Positions 1 to 9,514 are shown, counted from the stretch's first letter. The stretch: 64,000 bases of DNA from Bacteroidota bacterium (GCA_029781865.1 JAKOVW010000079.1:310001-374000), one strand, 5' to 3'. Notes: a model not told the origin generated them from the sequence alone. Translations and numbers: made by a program.

Positions 1-124
1 CAGAATGGAAACAGATAAAATTTCTTGATTTATTACGAGGTTCAAATAGTACAGATGTTCATTGCATCTGGATTCAATCAAGTTGTGAATGATATTCAAT
101 CCAGTTGGTATATATGAGTAAAAT

Positions 125-682
125 TTATTCCGTATTTTCAGTATATTTTTTAAACAGTTTATCCCAACCCCGTAAACTGCCAATAATATAAATAAAGAAC
201 AAACCCAATTTAAAAAATGATGCCGGAATATTAGTAGGTCGCGTAATACATTTTGCATTCATTCTTTTTGTAAAATAGCCAAGTTTAGACATATTCATTT
301 GTCCTTTACTATCCAAATCATTGTCCAAAACCAATCCTCCCATACATTGATAAAATTTGAACATATCAAGGCCCGGTCGATATTCAACAATACATTTTAG
401 GATTTCATTTTTATTATTAAAAGCTATGTGTGCTTTTCCCCTATCCACAGTTATCGTTTCTCCTGCTCCGGCTATATGTTGCTTTCCTTCGATAAGAAAT
501 TTTACTTCTCCTGATACTACCTGAAATAACTCATCCTGATTTAAATGAATATGTTCAAAAGGAACAAATCCATTTGGCTCCACCTTCCATTCAATGATAA
601 ATGCTTCTGGTGTTGAAGAAAGGCACCGAAAAGATTCCCCGGTAATTTTGTTTGAAAATCCTTTAAACAAATCAGTTGCCAT
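125..682 (-). CDS. Cupin-domain protein
   Basis: A 186-residue protein with a single conserved beta-barrel cupin in its first 110 residues. The metal-binding style motif is visible as FEHIHLNQDELFQVVSGEV (two His, a Glu and a later His in GKAHIAF). The C-terminal 75 residues are not cupin-like and contain a hydrophobic stretch near FFKLGLFFIYIIGSL, so it may be peripherally membrane-attached. The chosen start is the ATG six codons inside the longest frame; the upstream codon is only TTG. It is a lone gene next to tmRNA, with no operon partner to hint at a substrate. Cupins of this kind range from sugar isomerases to small-molecule sensors, so the function is open. Confidence 0.75.
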   Translation of the reverse strand: MATDLFKGFSNKITGESFRCLSSTPEAFIIEWKVEPNGFVPFEHIHLNQDELFQVVSGEVKFLIEGKQHIAGAGETITVDRGKAHIAFNNKNEILKCIVEYRPGLDMFKFYQCMGGLVLDNDLDSKGQMNMSKLGYFTKRMNAKCITRPTNIPASFFKLGLFFIYIIGSLRGWDKLFKKYTENTE

Positions 683-812
683 AAGTTTAATGATCAATTA
701 AAAACTTTAGATATCATTCAAATTAACATTCAACAAAATTGCTAAAAAATTCTAATCCTTACCATTAACTCATTCTATTATTTTCCAACTGCAACGCGAG
801 ATTTGCCAAAAC

Positions 813-844
813 AATAAAAGCCATGTATTGACATGGCTTTTATT
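813..844. terminator. Bidirectional intrinsic terminator below tmRNA
   Basis: A perfect 14-bp inverted repeat with a 4-base loop, A/T-rich outer arms and a GCCATG core. On either strand it ends in a T-rich arm, so it can stop transcription both ways. It lies about 65 bases past the tmRNA 3' end and before the cupin gene, whose start is at 682, so it probably ends the tmRNA transcript. Confidence 0.7.
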
Positions 845-910
845 CATCGAGTGATATTTAAATAAACAACGAACTGATTCCTTGCTTATCAAATTAATCA
901 TTCATCATTG

Positions 911-1279
911 TGGAGCTGGCGGGAGTCGAACCCGCGTCCAGAGAAAGAATCGATAAGCTTTCTACATGTTTAGTTTCTTATTTGATTGTCAGGTTATGAG
1001 GAGCTTAAGAAACGAGCTTTCAAAACCTTATTCCCGTATTGTCTCGTCTGTCAAAAGGGACCATTGACAAACCAGCCTGATGTTTGTTTGATGCGCCGAC
1101 CGAAGTTTATCAGACATCCGCTCCGGGGCACAGAAGCAATCTAACTCAATGAATTAGGCTGCAACGGCAAAAGAAGTATTGCCATCTATGGTTTGATAAC
1201 CGTTTTTAACGTAGCGTGCTATCATCCTACGACATGCTTACCAACCCATTACATTTCCTGTCGATTCCAATACAACCCC
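911..1279 (-). ncRNA. ssrA: Transfer-messenger RNA (tmRNA)
   Basis: The RNA rescues stalled ribosomes and tags the nascent peptide. Read on the minus strand, the 5' end GGGGTTG pairs with CAGCTCC near the 3' end to form the acceptor stem. The family 5' motif ATTGGAATCGACAGG follows it, and the 3' end carries the T-arm GGTTCGACTCCCGCCAGC. The 3' CCA is not encoded. The tag frame ends in GCC GTT GCA GCC TAA. With a Gly resume codon it reads GNTSFAVAA, nine residues like the Bacteroidota GETNYALAA type, but with Phe-Ala-Val before the final Ala-Ala. The exact resume codon is inferred by analogy. A hairpin terminator lies downstream. The 65-codon frame that overlaps the 5' end is not credible as a gene. 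Confidence 0.95.
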
Positions 1280-1417
1280 AATTTGGCTATAGTGTGACTG
1301 TGCGTATGTGTTTGTGTTGATACAAATACAAAAAGTGAGTATTCGGATCTCACTCCTAAAACTGCTTTCAGCTTAAGAAAAACACTAACAAGACAGAATC
1401 GGATTTCGTTCCGTTTA

Positions 1418-2368
1418 TTATAGATATTTTGAAAGATTCCTGGCAATTCGCTCCGCTATCGGAATATCCGGGGAGGGTTTCTGGAACTTCAGTCCTGTTA
1501 TTTTTTCATATAATTCGATGTAGCGTTCAGAAACATGCCAAACAAATAAATCCGGCATTTCCGGCATGATTTGATCTTCTTTACCCTGAAAACCATGGGC
1601 CATCAACCATTCGCGTACAAACTCTTTGGATAATTGGGTTTGCGGTTGACCGCTTTTCATATTTGCCTCATAAGCTACCTGCTCAAAATACCTTGAACTA
1701 TCCGGAGTATGAATTTCATCCATTAGTACCAGGTCGTTTTCGTGCAACCCAAATTCATATTTTGTATCTACTAATATGAGACCTTGCTTTTCAGCCATCT
1801 GACTGCCCCTCTCAAATAATTGAAGAGCCTTTGCACACATGTGATCTAAAACTTCAGGTGGTACAATTTTTCTGAGTTTGATTTCATGAATGGATATATC
1901 TTCATCATGACCTTCACTGGCCTTGGTGGTTGGTGTAATAATGACCTGATCCAACTTCTGATTTTCTTTCATCCCATCTCTCAAATGAACTCCGCACAAT
2001 TCCCTTCCACCACTTGCATATACCCGCCATGCGTGTCCGGAGAGATAAGCCCTCACCACCATCTCAATGGGTATAGGTTTGCATTTTTGACCTACCGACA
2101 CATTCGCATCCGGACATTCACTCAACCAAACTTTACAAATATCTTTTACCGCATTTAAAAAATGGGCTGCTATCTGATTTAACACCTGTCCTTTATAAGG
2201 AATTGGTCTTGGCAAAATATGATCGAAAGCAGAAATGCGATCTGTAGTAATCATTAATAATTGCTCTCCTAAATCATAAACATCGCGAACCTTTCCTTGA
2301 TATTTACCCTGCTGATTTCTAAATTTAAAATCAGTTGATACTAATGAAATTTGCTCAGGTGAAGACAC
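1418..2368 (-). CDS. purC: Phosphoribosylaminoimidazole-succinocarboxamide synthase (SAICAR synthase)
   Basis: Joins aspartate to CAIR with ATP in the eighth step of IMP synthesis, in the cytoplasm. The N-terminal nucleotide-binding part is plain: GKYQGKVRDVYDLG, then TTDRISAFDHILPRPIPYKG, then the VVRAYLSGHAW motif, and later LVDTKYEFGL. At 316 residues it matches the longer eukaryote-like and Bacteroidota form. The only sensible start is GTG; no in-frame ATG lies near the conserved N terminus, and no convincing ribosome site is visible, as is common in this phylum. It stands alone, with no other pur gene nearby. Confidence 0.95.
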   Translation of the reverse strand: MSSPEQISLVSTDFKFRNQQGKYQGKVRDVYDLGEQLLMITTDRISAFDHILPRPIPYKGQVLNQIAAHFLNAVKDICKVWLSECPDANVSVGQKCKPIPIEMVVRAYLSGHAWRVYASGGRELCGVHLRDGMKENQKLDQVIITPTTKASEGHDEDISIHEIKLRKIVPPEVLDHMCAKALQLFERGSQMAEKQGLILVDTKYEFGLHENDLVLMDEIHTPDSSRYFEQVAYEANMKSGQPQTQLSKEFVREWLMAHGFQGKEDQIMPEMPDLFVWHVSERYIELYEKITGLKFQKPSPDIPIAERIARNLSKYL

Positions 2369-2499
2369 TGGGTAGGTCGTTAGAAGTTAAAAAAAAAGAT
2401 TCTATAAGTAAAATGAAGAATGCTGTCTATCTCAACAATGCTAAAAATTTATATTTATGCCATTTCAAATTGATTCAAGTCCTCTGAAAGTCATTAAAC

Positions 2500-2925
2500 C
2501 TAAATATTCTTGACTGTATTTCTATCCAACAAAATATCTTTTAACTCTTTTAAAAAAGCATACTCCTGTGGAAGCATTTTTTTAAATGCTTCTTTTACTG
2601 CAACATAAGCTGAATCTTCCATTTCGGGAAGTTTATGTTTTAATGTATCTTTTACAAAATGAAGATCCTTCATGAGCAACTCCCTAACTCTTGGCAATTC
2701 GTGCCAGTCTGCTTCAATGGCAATGGCTTTGACGTCTGTTCCTTCAGGACCATTTAATTCAATAAATGGACCATTCAATGATTTACCTGCCAATTGTTCG
2801 AGATTGTATTTTGCGTTCATTAGTATCCAATTGGCATCTGTTCCTTCTGTTTTAGTCAACAAAACTTCCAGTCCTTTCTCATGAATTCTATAAACGACAA
2901 GTCGGATTGTGTTACGTACGGTCAT
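2500..2925 (-). CDS. Nudix-like protein without the Nudix box
   Basis: A 141-residue protein with an ATG start. The first 25 residues (RLVVYRIHEKGLEVLLTK) resemble the opening beta strands of a Nudix fold, but the catalytic Gly-Glu-Arg-Glu-Glu Nudix box is absent; in its place is a Leu/Lys-rich region followed by PEMEDSAYVAVKEAFKK. If the fold is right, it is a non-catalytic or altered Nudix relative. No operon partner. Resemblance is by eye only, so treat it as a conserved hypothetical protein. Confidence 0.6.
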   Translation of the reverse strand: MTVRNTIRLVVYRIHEKGLEVLLTKTEGTDANWILMNAKYNLEQLAGKSLNGPFIELNGPEGTDVKAIAIEADWHELPRVRELLMKDLHFVKDTLKHKLPEMEDSAYVAVKEAFKKMLPQEYAFLKELKDILLDRNTVKNI

Positions 2926-3133
2926 GCTGCGAAGGTAAATAGAATGTTAGAAATGAGGAAGACAAAATGCGCTGCAGGCATCTGCTGAATGCGTTCAAGC
3001 TGATTTTAATACGTGTATTCAGAGGGTTTAAATAGCTTAAATATTCGGCCAATTAATCTGCGAACAGAGACTATATTCGTCTTCTGCAAACGGAATTAAA
3101 CTTATTGATGAATAAAATCAACAGAAACCGGTA

Positions 3134-4000
3134 TTATGAATTGAATGGCTTGATGTTATAGCGGTGAAAATACCTTCTCAATCGCCTGAAAGCATGTTCC
3201 TTGACCTGCCGGGTCCTTTCGGGAGAGATTCCGAATAGCGAAGCCACCTCATCTATGCTTTTTGGAATTTCGCCATCCAGTCCATATAAAACCTTGAGGA
3301 TATCACTTTCCCGGGGTGAAAGATGCACCATACCGAATTTTAATTCCTCCTTCATTGAGGCCTTCATCAGATCAAGATCAGGAGCTTCGATTGAGGTATC
3401 GCCAATCGTATCGATGATCTCAAATCCGCCTTCATTTCCATCCACAGGAGAATCTAAGGAAACGTGCCGGTTGGATGACTGCAGTATGGAATATACATCT
3501 TCAGGTTTCATTCCGAAGATATCCGAAATTTCTTCCGGACTGGGTTCTCTTTCAAATTGCTGAAGAAAAGATTGATAGGTATCGTTGATTTGCTTCTGAC
3601 TGTGAAACTTGTTATACGGGAGTCGGATCATCCTCGAGTTTTCAATGATTGCCGTAAGAATGGATTGTCTGATCCACCAAACTGCAAACGTGATGAATTT
3701 GAATCCCCTGGTTTCGTCGAAGCGTTTCGCCGCCTTTAAAAGTCCTACATTGCCTTCATTGATCAAATCATTCAGGGTAAGGCCATTATTTTGATATTGC
3801 TTGGCGACAGAAACGACAAACCTAAGATTAGCCTTCACCAATTGATCCAAAGCTACCTGATCCCCTTCCTTAATTTTTTTGGCCAAGGCTACTTCTTCTT
3901 CAGGGCTGATCTTATCAATACGAGCGATCTCAGTCAGATATCGCTCCAGGGCAACACTTTCCCTATTCGTAATTTTTTGCGAAATCTTTAATTGCCTCAT
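3134..4000 (-). CDS. rpoD: Primary RNA polymerase sigma factor (sigma-70 family)
   Basis: The housekeeping sigma factor, 288 residues, in the short form used by Bacteroidota, which lacks the long N-terminal region 1.1 and the non-conserved region of E. coli RpoD. Region 1.2 is at SVALERYLTEIARIDKISPEEE. Region 2 is at NLRFVVSVAKQYQNNGLTLNDLINEGN and the -10 reading segment at FKFITFAVWWIRQSI. Region 3 follows, and region 4.2 has the HTH SIDEVASLFGISPERTRQVKEHA. The ATG at 4000 was chosen because the longer frame begins with TTG. It faces a 280-base leader with no gene. It recognises TAnnTTTG -7 boxes in this phylum, several of which are listed here. Confidence 0.95.
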   Translation of the reverse strand: MRQLKISQKITNRESVALERYLTEIARIDKISPEEEVALAKKIKEGDQVALDQLVKANLRFVVSVAKQYQNNGLTLNDLINEGNVGLLKAAKRFDETRGFKFITFAVWWIRQSILTAIIENSRMIRLPYNKFHSQKQINDTYQSFLQQFEREPSPEEISDIFGMKPEDVYSILQSSNRHVSLDSPVDGNEGGFEIIDTIGDTSIEAPDLDLMKASMKEELKFGMVHLSPRESDILKVLYGLDGEIPKSIDEVASLFGISPERTRQVKEHAFRRLRRYFHRYNIKPFNS

Positions 4001-4280
4001 CAAACGGAATCAACTGCTTATAATAATAAGCAAAGTACGCAAAAAGTTTCAAAAAAAACGAATGATCTAGAGCTTACAAAGGAGCATACATAGAGGCTTA
4101 TATACAGCCACAAAAAATAGATTGACAATATTGAATGGCCATACGTAAACCTATTGCCAACCAAATGAAATAATAAAGAAATAGGGTAATTTGAAAGCAA
4201 TGCAGCAAACAATGCAGGGAAATTCTAAAATGATATTGAATTTAGAACTGTTGTCTGTATTTAGCTAAACAATAGCCTCC

Positions 4281-6428
4281 TTATTTTTCTTCAGATTTTC
4301 CCGTCGTTTTTGGCATTAATGCCTTTCTGGAAAGACGCAATTTTCCTGTTTTAGGATCTAATCCGATTAACTTTATCTTTACGGGATCGCCAACTTTAAA
4401 GACTTCTTCTACATTATCAATTCTGCTATGCGAGATTTCACTCACGTGAAGCAGACCTGATTTGTTTTTAAAATCCACAAACACACCAAATGGAAAAATG
4501 GAAGAAACTTTACCGTCATATACATCGCCAATCTGTGGTACAAAAGTAATAGCCTGAATCATAGCAAGAGCAGCGTCCATCCCTTCTTTATTGGTTCCGG
4601 CGATATTGATTACACCTTTATCTCCAACCTCTTCAATATTAATTTTTGTACCGGTTTTTGCCTGCATTTCCTGAATGATCTTTCCACCAGGCCCAATGAC
4701 CGCACCGATAAAACTTTTTTCAATGATAATTTCGATGATGCGGGGGGCATGAGGTTTAAGATCCGGATTCGGTACAGCAATGGTCTTCGCCATTTCATCC
4801 AAAATGTGAATTCTTCCTCTTTTAGCCTGTTCCAGAGCCTGCTCTAATAACTCATAGGACAAACCGTCAATCTTCATATCCATCTGAGTACCGCATATTC
4901 CTTTTCGCGTACCTGTGACTTTAAAATCCATATCTCCCAGAGCATCTTCATCTCCTAAAATATCAGACAAGATACTCGTTTTACCTCCTTCTGAGATCAG
5001 ACCCATTGCAATACCTGAAATGGCATTTTTAACCGGAACACCAGCATCCATCAAAGCCAATGAACCTGCGCAAACTGTAGCCATGGAAGATGATCCATTT
5101 GACTCCAGGATGTCTGAAACAATTCTGGTCGTATACGCAAAAGTATCCGGCATAATTTTACGCAAGGATCTTGCAGCTAAATTCGCATGCCCTACTTCCC
5201 TTCTTCCCGGAGCGCGCATCGGCTTCGCTTCACCAACTGAAAATGCGGGGAAATTATAATGCAGAATAAACTTTTCATTATAGAGTTTCAATGCATTATC
5301 GATGAGCATTTCATCATCCTTGGTTCCCAAAGTAACTGAAGTGAGGGATTGCGTTTCTCCCCGGTTAAAAATAGCTGAACCATGGGTCGCCGGCAAATAA
5401 TCGATTTCAGTCCATATCGGTCTTACTTCGTCAAATGCTCTTCCATCCAATCGCTTACCACTGTCCAACACCATATGCCTGACAATGTGTTTCTTTAATT
5501 TATCGTAATAGCTTCCGATTTCCTTTTTCTTTTCATCGATGTATTCCTCCCCTTTTTCGGTTTTCAATTTTTCTACACATTCTTTAAGTATTGCATCAAA
5601 TGAATCTTTACGGGCTTGTTTATCTAATGCAGACTCTGCAATTTTTTTAATCTGTGCGGCAGCGTTTTGTTCAATAAATGCTTTGAGTTCTTCATCTACT
5701 TTTTCTGCAGGTATTTCTCTTTTCTTGGCGACTTTATCCCCAAGCTGAGCGGCCAGCGCTAACTGCGCTTTACATTGAATTTTAATAGCTTCATGACCAA
5801 CTTTAATTGCCTCAATCAAATCGTGTTCGCTACATTCCTGAGCTTCACCTTCGACCATCATCAAATTCTTTTCAGTAGCCCCTATTATGATATCCAATTC
5901 AGCTTTATCGAGGCTGGAACGGTTTGGATTTACCAGAAACTGGCCATCAATTTTTGCGACGCGAACTTCAGAAATTGGTCCTTCCCAGGCTATATCCGAA
6001 CAGGACAAAGCTGTAGAAGCTGCCAAACCCACCAATGCATCGGGCATCGTTTCTTCATCACCTGAAATCAAATAGATGATAATTTGGGTTTCATTCATGT
6101 AGGTATCTGCAAACAAGGGACGAATGGTGCGATCGACCAATCTTGATATCAAAACTTCATAATCAGAAAGTTTGGTTTCTCTTCTGAAAAAGTTACCCGG
6201 GATTTTACCAGCTGCAGCAAATTTCTCCTGATAATCCACGGACAGTGGAAAAAAATCCTGTCCTTCTCTGGCTTCTTTATTGGATACCACACTAGCAAAA
6301 AGCATGGTCTTGCCTAGTTTAACTACGGCAGAGCCATGAGCTTGTGTGCCTAGTTTTCCGGTTTCAAGGATAACCTCACGCCCATCTGGAAGATGAAATG
6401 AGGTTGAAAAAGGCGTTTGTAAACCCAT
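4281..6428 (-). CDS. pnp: Polyribonucleotide nucleotidyltransferase (PNPase)
   Basis: A phosphorolytic 3'-5' exoribonuclease of 715 residues, full length for the family. It has two RNase PH-like domains: residues about 10-230, and about 320-555 with FNRGETQSLTSVTLGT, PGRREVGHANLAARSL and the DILGDEDALGDMDFKVTGT phosphate and metal site. A helical linker lies between them. A KH domain (VIGPGGKIIQEMQAKTG) and an S1 domain (GDVYDGKVSSIFPFGVFVDF) complete the C terminus. It is downstream of rpsO in the same direction, the conserved rpsO-pnp arrangement, with a 109-base spacer that in other bacteria carries processing or autoregulation sites. Confidence 0.97.
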   Translation of the reverse strand: MGLQTPFSTSFHLPDGREVILETGKLGTQAHGSAVVKLGKTMLFASVVSNKEAREGQDFFPLSVDYQEKFAAAGKIPGNFFRRETKLSDYEVLISRLVDRTIRPLFADTYMNETQIIIYLISGDEETMPDALVGLAASTALSCSDIAWEGPISEVRVAKIDGQFLVNPNRSSLDKAELDIIIGATEKNLMMVEGEAQECSEHDLIEAIKVGHEAIKIQCKAQLALAAQLGDKVAKKREIPAEKVDEELKAFIEQNAAAQIKKIAESALDKQARKDSFDAILKECVEKLKTEKGEEYIDEKKKEIGSYYDKLKKHIVRHMVLDSGKRLDGRAFDEVRPIWTEIDYLPATHGSAIFNRGETQSLTSVTLGTKDDEMLIDNALKLYNEKFILHYNFPAFSVGEAKPMRAPGRREVGHANLAARSLRKIMPDTFAYTTRIVSDILESNGSSSMATVCAGSLALMDAGVPVKNAISGIAMGLISEGGKTSILSDILGDEDALGDMDFKVTGTRKGICGTQMDMKIDGLSYELLEQALEQAKRGRIHILDEMAKTIAVPNPDLKPHAPRIIEIIIEKSFIGAVIGPGGKIIQEMQAKTGTKINIEEVGDKGVINIAGTNKEGMDAALAMIQAITFVPQIGDVYDGKVSSIFPFGVFVDFKNKSGLLHVSEISHSRIDNVEEVFKVGDPVKIKLIGLDPKTGKLRLSRKALMPKTTGKSEEK

Positions 6429-6537
6429 AATAAAAATTCTTAATATGTTTGATAATCAAAGAGAACACTTCCGCTCTCTTAAGTGAGTATTAATTTCAAG
6501 TTTAAACCCAATACAGGAAAAAAGTCAACTGACAAGT

Positions 6538-6813
6538 TTACTTTCTCAGGCCCAACTGATCCAGAATAGCCCTGTAACGGCCTAGATCCTTGTGGTGCAG
6601 GTAATTCAGCAATTGCTTGCGTTTACCTACTAAATGGAGAAGGGTACGACGGCAAGAATGGTCTTTCCGGTTTGTTTGCAAATGTTCTGAAAGCGCCTTA
6701 ATACGTGCTGTGAACAATGCAATCTGTGCCTCTGATAGGCCGGTGTTTTTTTCAGTTCCACCATACTGTTTGAATAATTCCGCTTTACTTTCTTTTGTTA
6801 AATATACGCTCAT
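6538..6813 (-). CDS. rpsO: 30S ribosomal protein S15
   Basis: A 91-residue small-subunit protein that binds 16S rRNA helices 20-22 early in assembly. The family core is intact: TGLSEAQIALFTARIKALSEHL followed by RKDHSCRRTLLHLVGKRKQLLNYLH. The start at MSVYLTKE was chosen because it gives the normal length; the eight extra codons upstream are not in the family. A good -7 box lies 55 bases upstream, and pnp follows. Confidence 0.96.
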   Translation of the reverse strand: MSVYLTKESKAELFKQYGGTEKNTGLSEAQIALFTARIKALSEHLQTNRKDHSCRRTLLHLVGKRKQLLNYLHHKDLGRYRAILDQLGLRK

Positions 6814-6867
6814 GTTAATAGAATAACTTGTTACCAAATGGGATCACGAAGATCTTTATTAGCGGCG

Positions 6868-6875
6868 CAAAGATA
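6868..6875 (-). promoter_or_regulatory. -7 promoter box for rpsO-pnp
   Basis: On the minus strand the bases read TATCTTTG, an exact match to the Bacteroidota -7 consensus TAnnTTTG. It is placed to start an mRNA with a leader of about 45-50 bases before rpsO. A clear -33 TTTG at ideal spacing is not obvious, though TTG-containing sequence is upstream. Confidence 0.55.
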
Positions 6876-7021
6876 ATGATTTCTAACAAATTAGAAATCA
6901 ATTTATTACTGCCAGATAAATCGACACAGATCTAAATAATTATTGATAATCAATATTTAACGAATTAATTATTTATATATGTATATAAAATTGCAAAAAT
7001 CAGAAGACTTGTAAAAATTTA

Positions 7022-7052
7022 TTGGCTATAAGATTACATATCCTTACATTTG
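7022..7052 (+). promoter_or_regulatory. Bacteroidota-type promoter for the small lipoprotein gene
   Basis: TTGG is followed after about 20 bases by TACATTTG, matching the -33 (TTG) and -7 (TAnnTTTG) elements and spacing known for this phylum. The predicted start is about 25-35 bases before the lipoprotein start codons. Confidence 0.6.
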
Positions 7053-7092
7053 AAAAAGAATCAAATACTCATTTTATTACCATATGTTCGTT

Positions 7093-7479
7093 ATGAAGTC
7101 TAACTTTTACCATACTATTGCTCTCGCAGTAATCTTTTCCATTTTTTTATCCTGTTCAAAAGATGACAATTGCACACCTAAAGTCTTTAAGGAAAATATA
7201 GTTGGAAGCTGGAATATTTCATTTAGTGTTTTCGGATTTAGTAATTCAGGTACAGGAACATTTAATACCGACGGTTCATTCACTACCAATCCAAATGATT
7301 TGCTCATAGGTTCTGACAATGACAAAAAGACCTACACGATTAATGATAGTCTCATTACTTTTAAATCATTAAGCAATGGCGTTTCCATCTCTATTGATGG
7401 AAATATGACTTCGAATTCCTGTAATAAAATCATTATTGCTGATCATTCATTGGGTGGTACATTGACATTCACAAAGTAA
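7093..7479 (+). CDS. Small lipocalin-like lipoprotein
   Basis: A 128-residue exported lipoprotein. The signal peptide ends at the lipobox FLSC, with Cys followed by SKDD, which resembles an outer-membrane or surface-export signal of Bacteroidota lipoproteins. The mature part begins FKENIVGSWNISF and has repeated short beta strands with GTGTFNTDGSFTTN. This is the usual pattern of the small lipocalin-like or DUF4923-type domains in the phylum. The second ATG (KSNFYH) was chosen; an in-frame ATG three codons earlier is equally possible. It converges on mazG and has its own promoter. No specific function can be given. Confidence 0.7.
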   Translation: MKSNFYHTIALAVIFSIFLSCSKDDNCTPKVFKENIVGSWNISFSVFGFSNSGTGTFNTDGSFTTNPNDLLIGSDNDKKTYTINDSLITFKSLSNGVSISIDGNMTSNSCNKIIIADHSLGGTLTFTK

Positions 7480-7499
7480 TCATTCAGACTAAGCATAAC

Positions 7500-8261
7500 T
7501 TATTCAAGCTTCTTTGCCAGATTCCAAAGTACATCCATTTCTTCCAATGTCATTTCCAACAATGGTTTTTGCGCATTTTCTTCTATGAATTGAAATCGCT
7601 TTCTGAATTTGTGATTGACCTTATCCAATGCAGTTTCCGGATCTATTTTTAAAAACCGGGCATAATTTATTAAAGCAAAAAAAACATCTCCCAGTTCACC
7701 TTCAATTTCCTCTTTTGATTTCTTACTGTCTATTGCTTCCTTTAATTCGGAGATTTCTTCATTTACTTTATCCCAAACCTGCTCCAGGTTTTCCCATTCA
7801 AATCCAACTTGTTTTGTTTTATCCTGCATTCTCAACGCTTTCACCATAGCCGGCATAGTATCAGGAACTCCTGCCAGTAAGCTTTTTTTACCTTCCTTTT
7901 GCTTGAGTTTTTCCCAATTCTGTTTGACCTGCTCTTCATTCTCCAGGACGAGGTCCCCGTAAATATGGGGATGCCGGTCGATTAGTTTTTTACTAATTGA
8001 ATCAATTACATCCTGCAACTCAAACCACTTTTCTTCTTTAGCTATGCGCGAGTAAAATAAAATGTGCAGTAACAAATCACCGAGTTCTTCTTTGATACCC
8101 TCGTAATCTTCTTTTAAAATAGCATCTGTCAATTCGTAGCTTTCTTCAATGGTCAATGACCGCAAAGTATGTATTGTCTGCTTCTTATCCCAGGGACAAG
8201 CCTCTCTCAATTCGTCCATGATTTTGACCAATTTCAGAAAAGAATCAGATAAGGAATTCAT
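7500..8261 (-). CDS. mazG: Nucleoside triphosphate pyrophosphohydrolase MazG
   Basis: Hydrolyses NTPs and dNTPs to NMP and PPi, housecleaning aberrant nucleotides. At 253 residues it has two MazG repeats. The N-terminal one has LREACPWDKKQTIHTL, then EESYELTDAI and EELGDLLLHILFYS, with the EExxE and ExxD metal ligands. The C-terminal one has KVNEEISELKEAI and EGELGDVFFALINYARFL. Both metal-binding helices look intact. It stands alone, converging on the small lipoprotein gene. Confidence 0.93.
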   Translation of the reverse strand: MNSLSDSFLKLVKIMDELREACPWDKKQTIHTLRSLTIEESYELTDAILKEDYEGIKEELGDLLLHILFYSRIAKEEKWFELQDVIDSISKKLIDRHPHIYGDLVLENEEQVKQNWEKLKQKEGKKSLLAGVPDTMPAMVKALRMQDKTKQVGFEWENLEQVWDKVNEEISELKEAIDSKKSKEEIEGELGDVFFALINYARFLKIDPETALDKVNHKFRKRFQFIEENAQKPLLEMTLEEMDVLWNLAKKLE

Positions 8262-8450
8262 AAAAGCGAATTGATTGATTGATAGTAATTTTAAAGTAGA
8301 ATATGGATAACAGAATTAATTTCAATCATAGGTTGCATTTTAAAATTCATTTTCAGGCATCTGCGGATTTATGCAGAAATGGATTTATTAATTGAATTTA
8401 ATGAATACTTTTTTTTGTTTGGAATGTAAAAATGAAAATTTGAATATTCC

Positions 8451-9035
8451 CTATTTAGGAAACAAATGACCGAGTTTTTCCCGCTTGGTGTTGAGATAAT
8501 TTTTATTGTAGTCATTAAACGGAGAAATCAATGGAATTCGCTCCACCACTTTGATTCCAGCATCTTCCAGTGCGGTCACTTTGCTTGGATTATTGGTCAG
8601 CAGTCGAATCGATTCCAAACCAAATAATTTCAGAATTCCAATGGCGATATCATAATTCCGCAAATCCGGTTCAAATCCAAGTGCTTCATTGGCCTGCACG
8701 GTATCCAGGCCGGAATCCTGCATGTGATAGGCTTCAATTTTATGATGCAAACCAATGCCTCTGCCTTCCTGTCGCATATAAATCAGCATACCTCCCTCCT
8801 GGGCAATTCGCTTCAGAGAACTCTGTAACTGAACCCCGCAATCACAACGCAATGAGCCAAATACATCTCCGGTCAGACATTCAGAATGCAGTCTGACCAT
8901 AGGATTTGGCATTCCCGCAAGATCCCCGGAAATCAACACCAAATCAGGTGCATAAGGGTTGTCCGCATTTGGGAAACTGTGAATATCAAAAGATCCGTAA
9001 ATGGTAGGTAAGAAAGCTTCAATCGAATGATTCAT
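8451..9035 (-). CDS. ribA: GTP cyclohydrolase II
   Basis: Catalyses the first committed step of riboflavin synthesis, opening GTP to the diaminopyrimidine phosphate. The 194-residue stand-alone form carries the zinc Cys triad in SECLTGDVFGSLRCDCGVQL. It also has the family motifs MRQEGRGIGL, YDIAIGILKLFG and LLTNNPSKVTAL. No DHBP synthase domain is fused, unlike many RibBA proteins, so ribB must be elsewhere. The ATG start follows a TTG codon in the longer frame. Confidence 0.95.
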   Translation of the reverse strand: MNHSIEAFLPTIYGSFDIHSFPNADNPYAPDLVLISGDLAGMPNPMVRLHSECLTGDVFGSLRCDCGVQLQSSLKRIAQEGGMLIYMRQEGRGIGLHHKIEAYHMQDSGLDTVQANEALGFEPDLRNYDIAIGILKLFGLESIRLLTNNPSKVTALEDAGIKVVERIPLISPFNDYNKNYLNTKREKLGHLFPK

Positions 9036-9514
9036 CAACGAAGGTCATTTATTTAACCCAGAACTCAAAACAACGGTCCTTGGGTGAATGTTGAGATGAG
9101 CTTTGGTTAAAAGGCAAAAACTAAATTCTTCGCATGGAAGAACCTTTTCTTTGCCATAGCGTGAGAACTGTACTAGCAAGTAATACAGCCGTTACAATAC
9201 AGACTATTATCATTGAAGTGGTTGGTTTTAACGTAAGCTTGATTCGTGCACAATATCCGAAATTAGCTCATGTTAAATCAAGTTTCCGCCAAACTTTCTT
9301 ACATATTTTTTCTTTAAATGCATTAGTTTGTCAGTTTAGAGGAGATACGAAAGATGCACATTCCGATTATGAGATTTGAATTAAACTCATACTAAAGGAT
9401 GTTCCAGGGACTGACAATACCCAATAAATGGTCAATTTCTTTTAAAAGCCATTCGCGTTTGTCTTGCAGTATACTTTTAAGTGGTTCAGACCGACCTCTT
9501 TAGTGCTTTTAAGT
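9036..9514. other. Gene-poor spacer between ribA and smc
   Basis: About 480 bases with no gene I can support. An 81-codon plus-strand frame (9134-9379) begins at an ATG, but its composition is not protein-like, it has no recognisable motif, and the minus strand is broken by stops. No tRNA or clear terminator is visible. Confidence 0.4.

Noticed and set aside
3-92. Open plus-strand frame of about 29 codons at the left edge
   Set aside because: Too short and without recognisable residues to call a gene end.
1249-1446. 65-codon minus-strand frame
   Set aside because: It overlaps the tmRNA 5' end and purC stop, has a repetitive His/Thr stretch and no motif.
4018-4212. 64-codon frame upstream of the sigma factor gene
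   Set aside because: Hydrophobic, low-complexity translation of an AT-rich leader; no start signal or homology.
9134-9379. 81-codon plus-strand frame with an ATG
   Set aside because: No recognisable domain, no promoter or ribosome site, and the protein looks like random translation.
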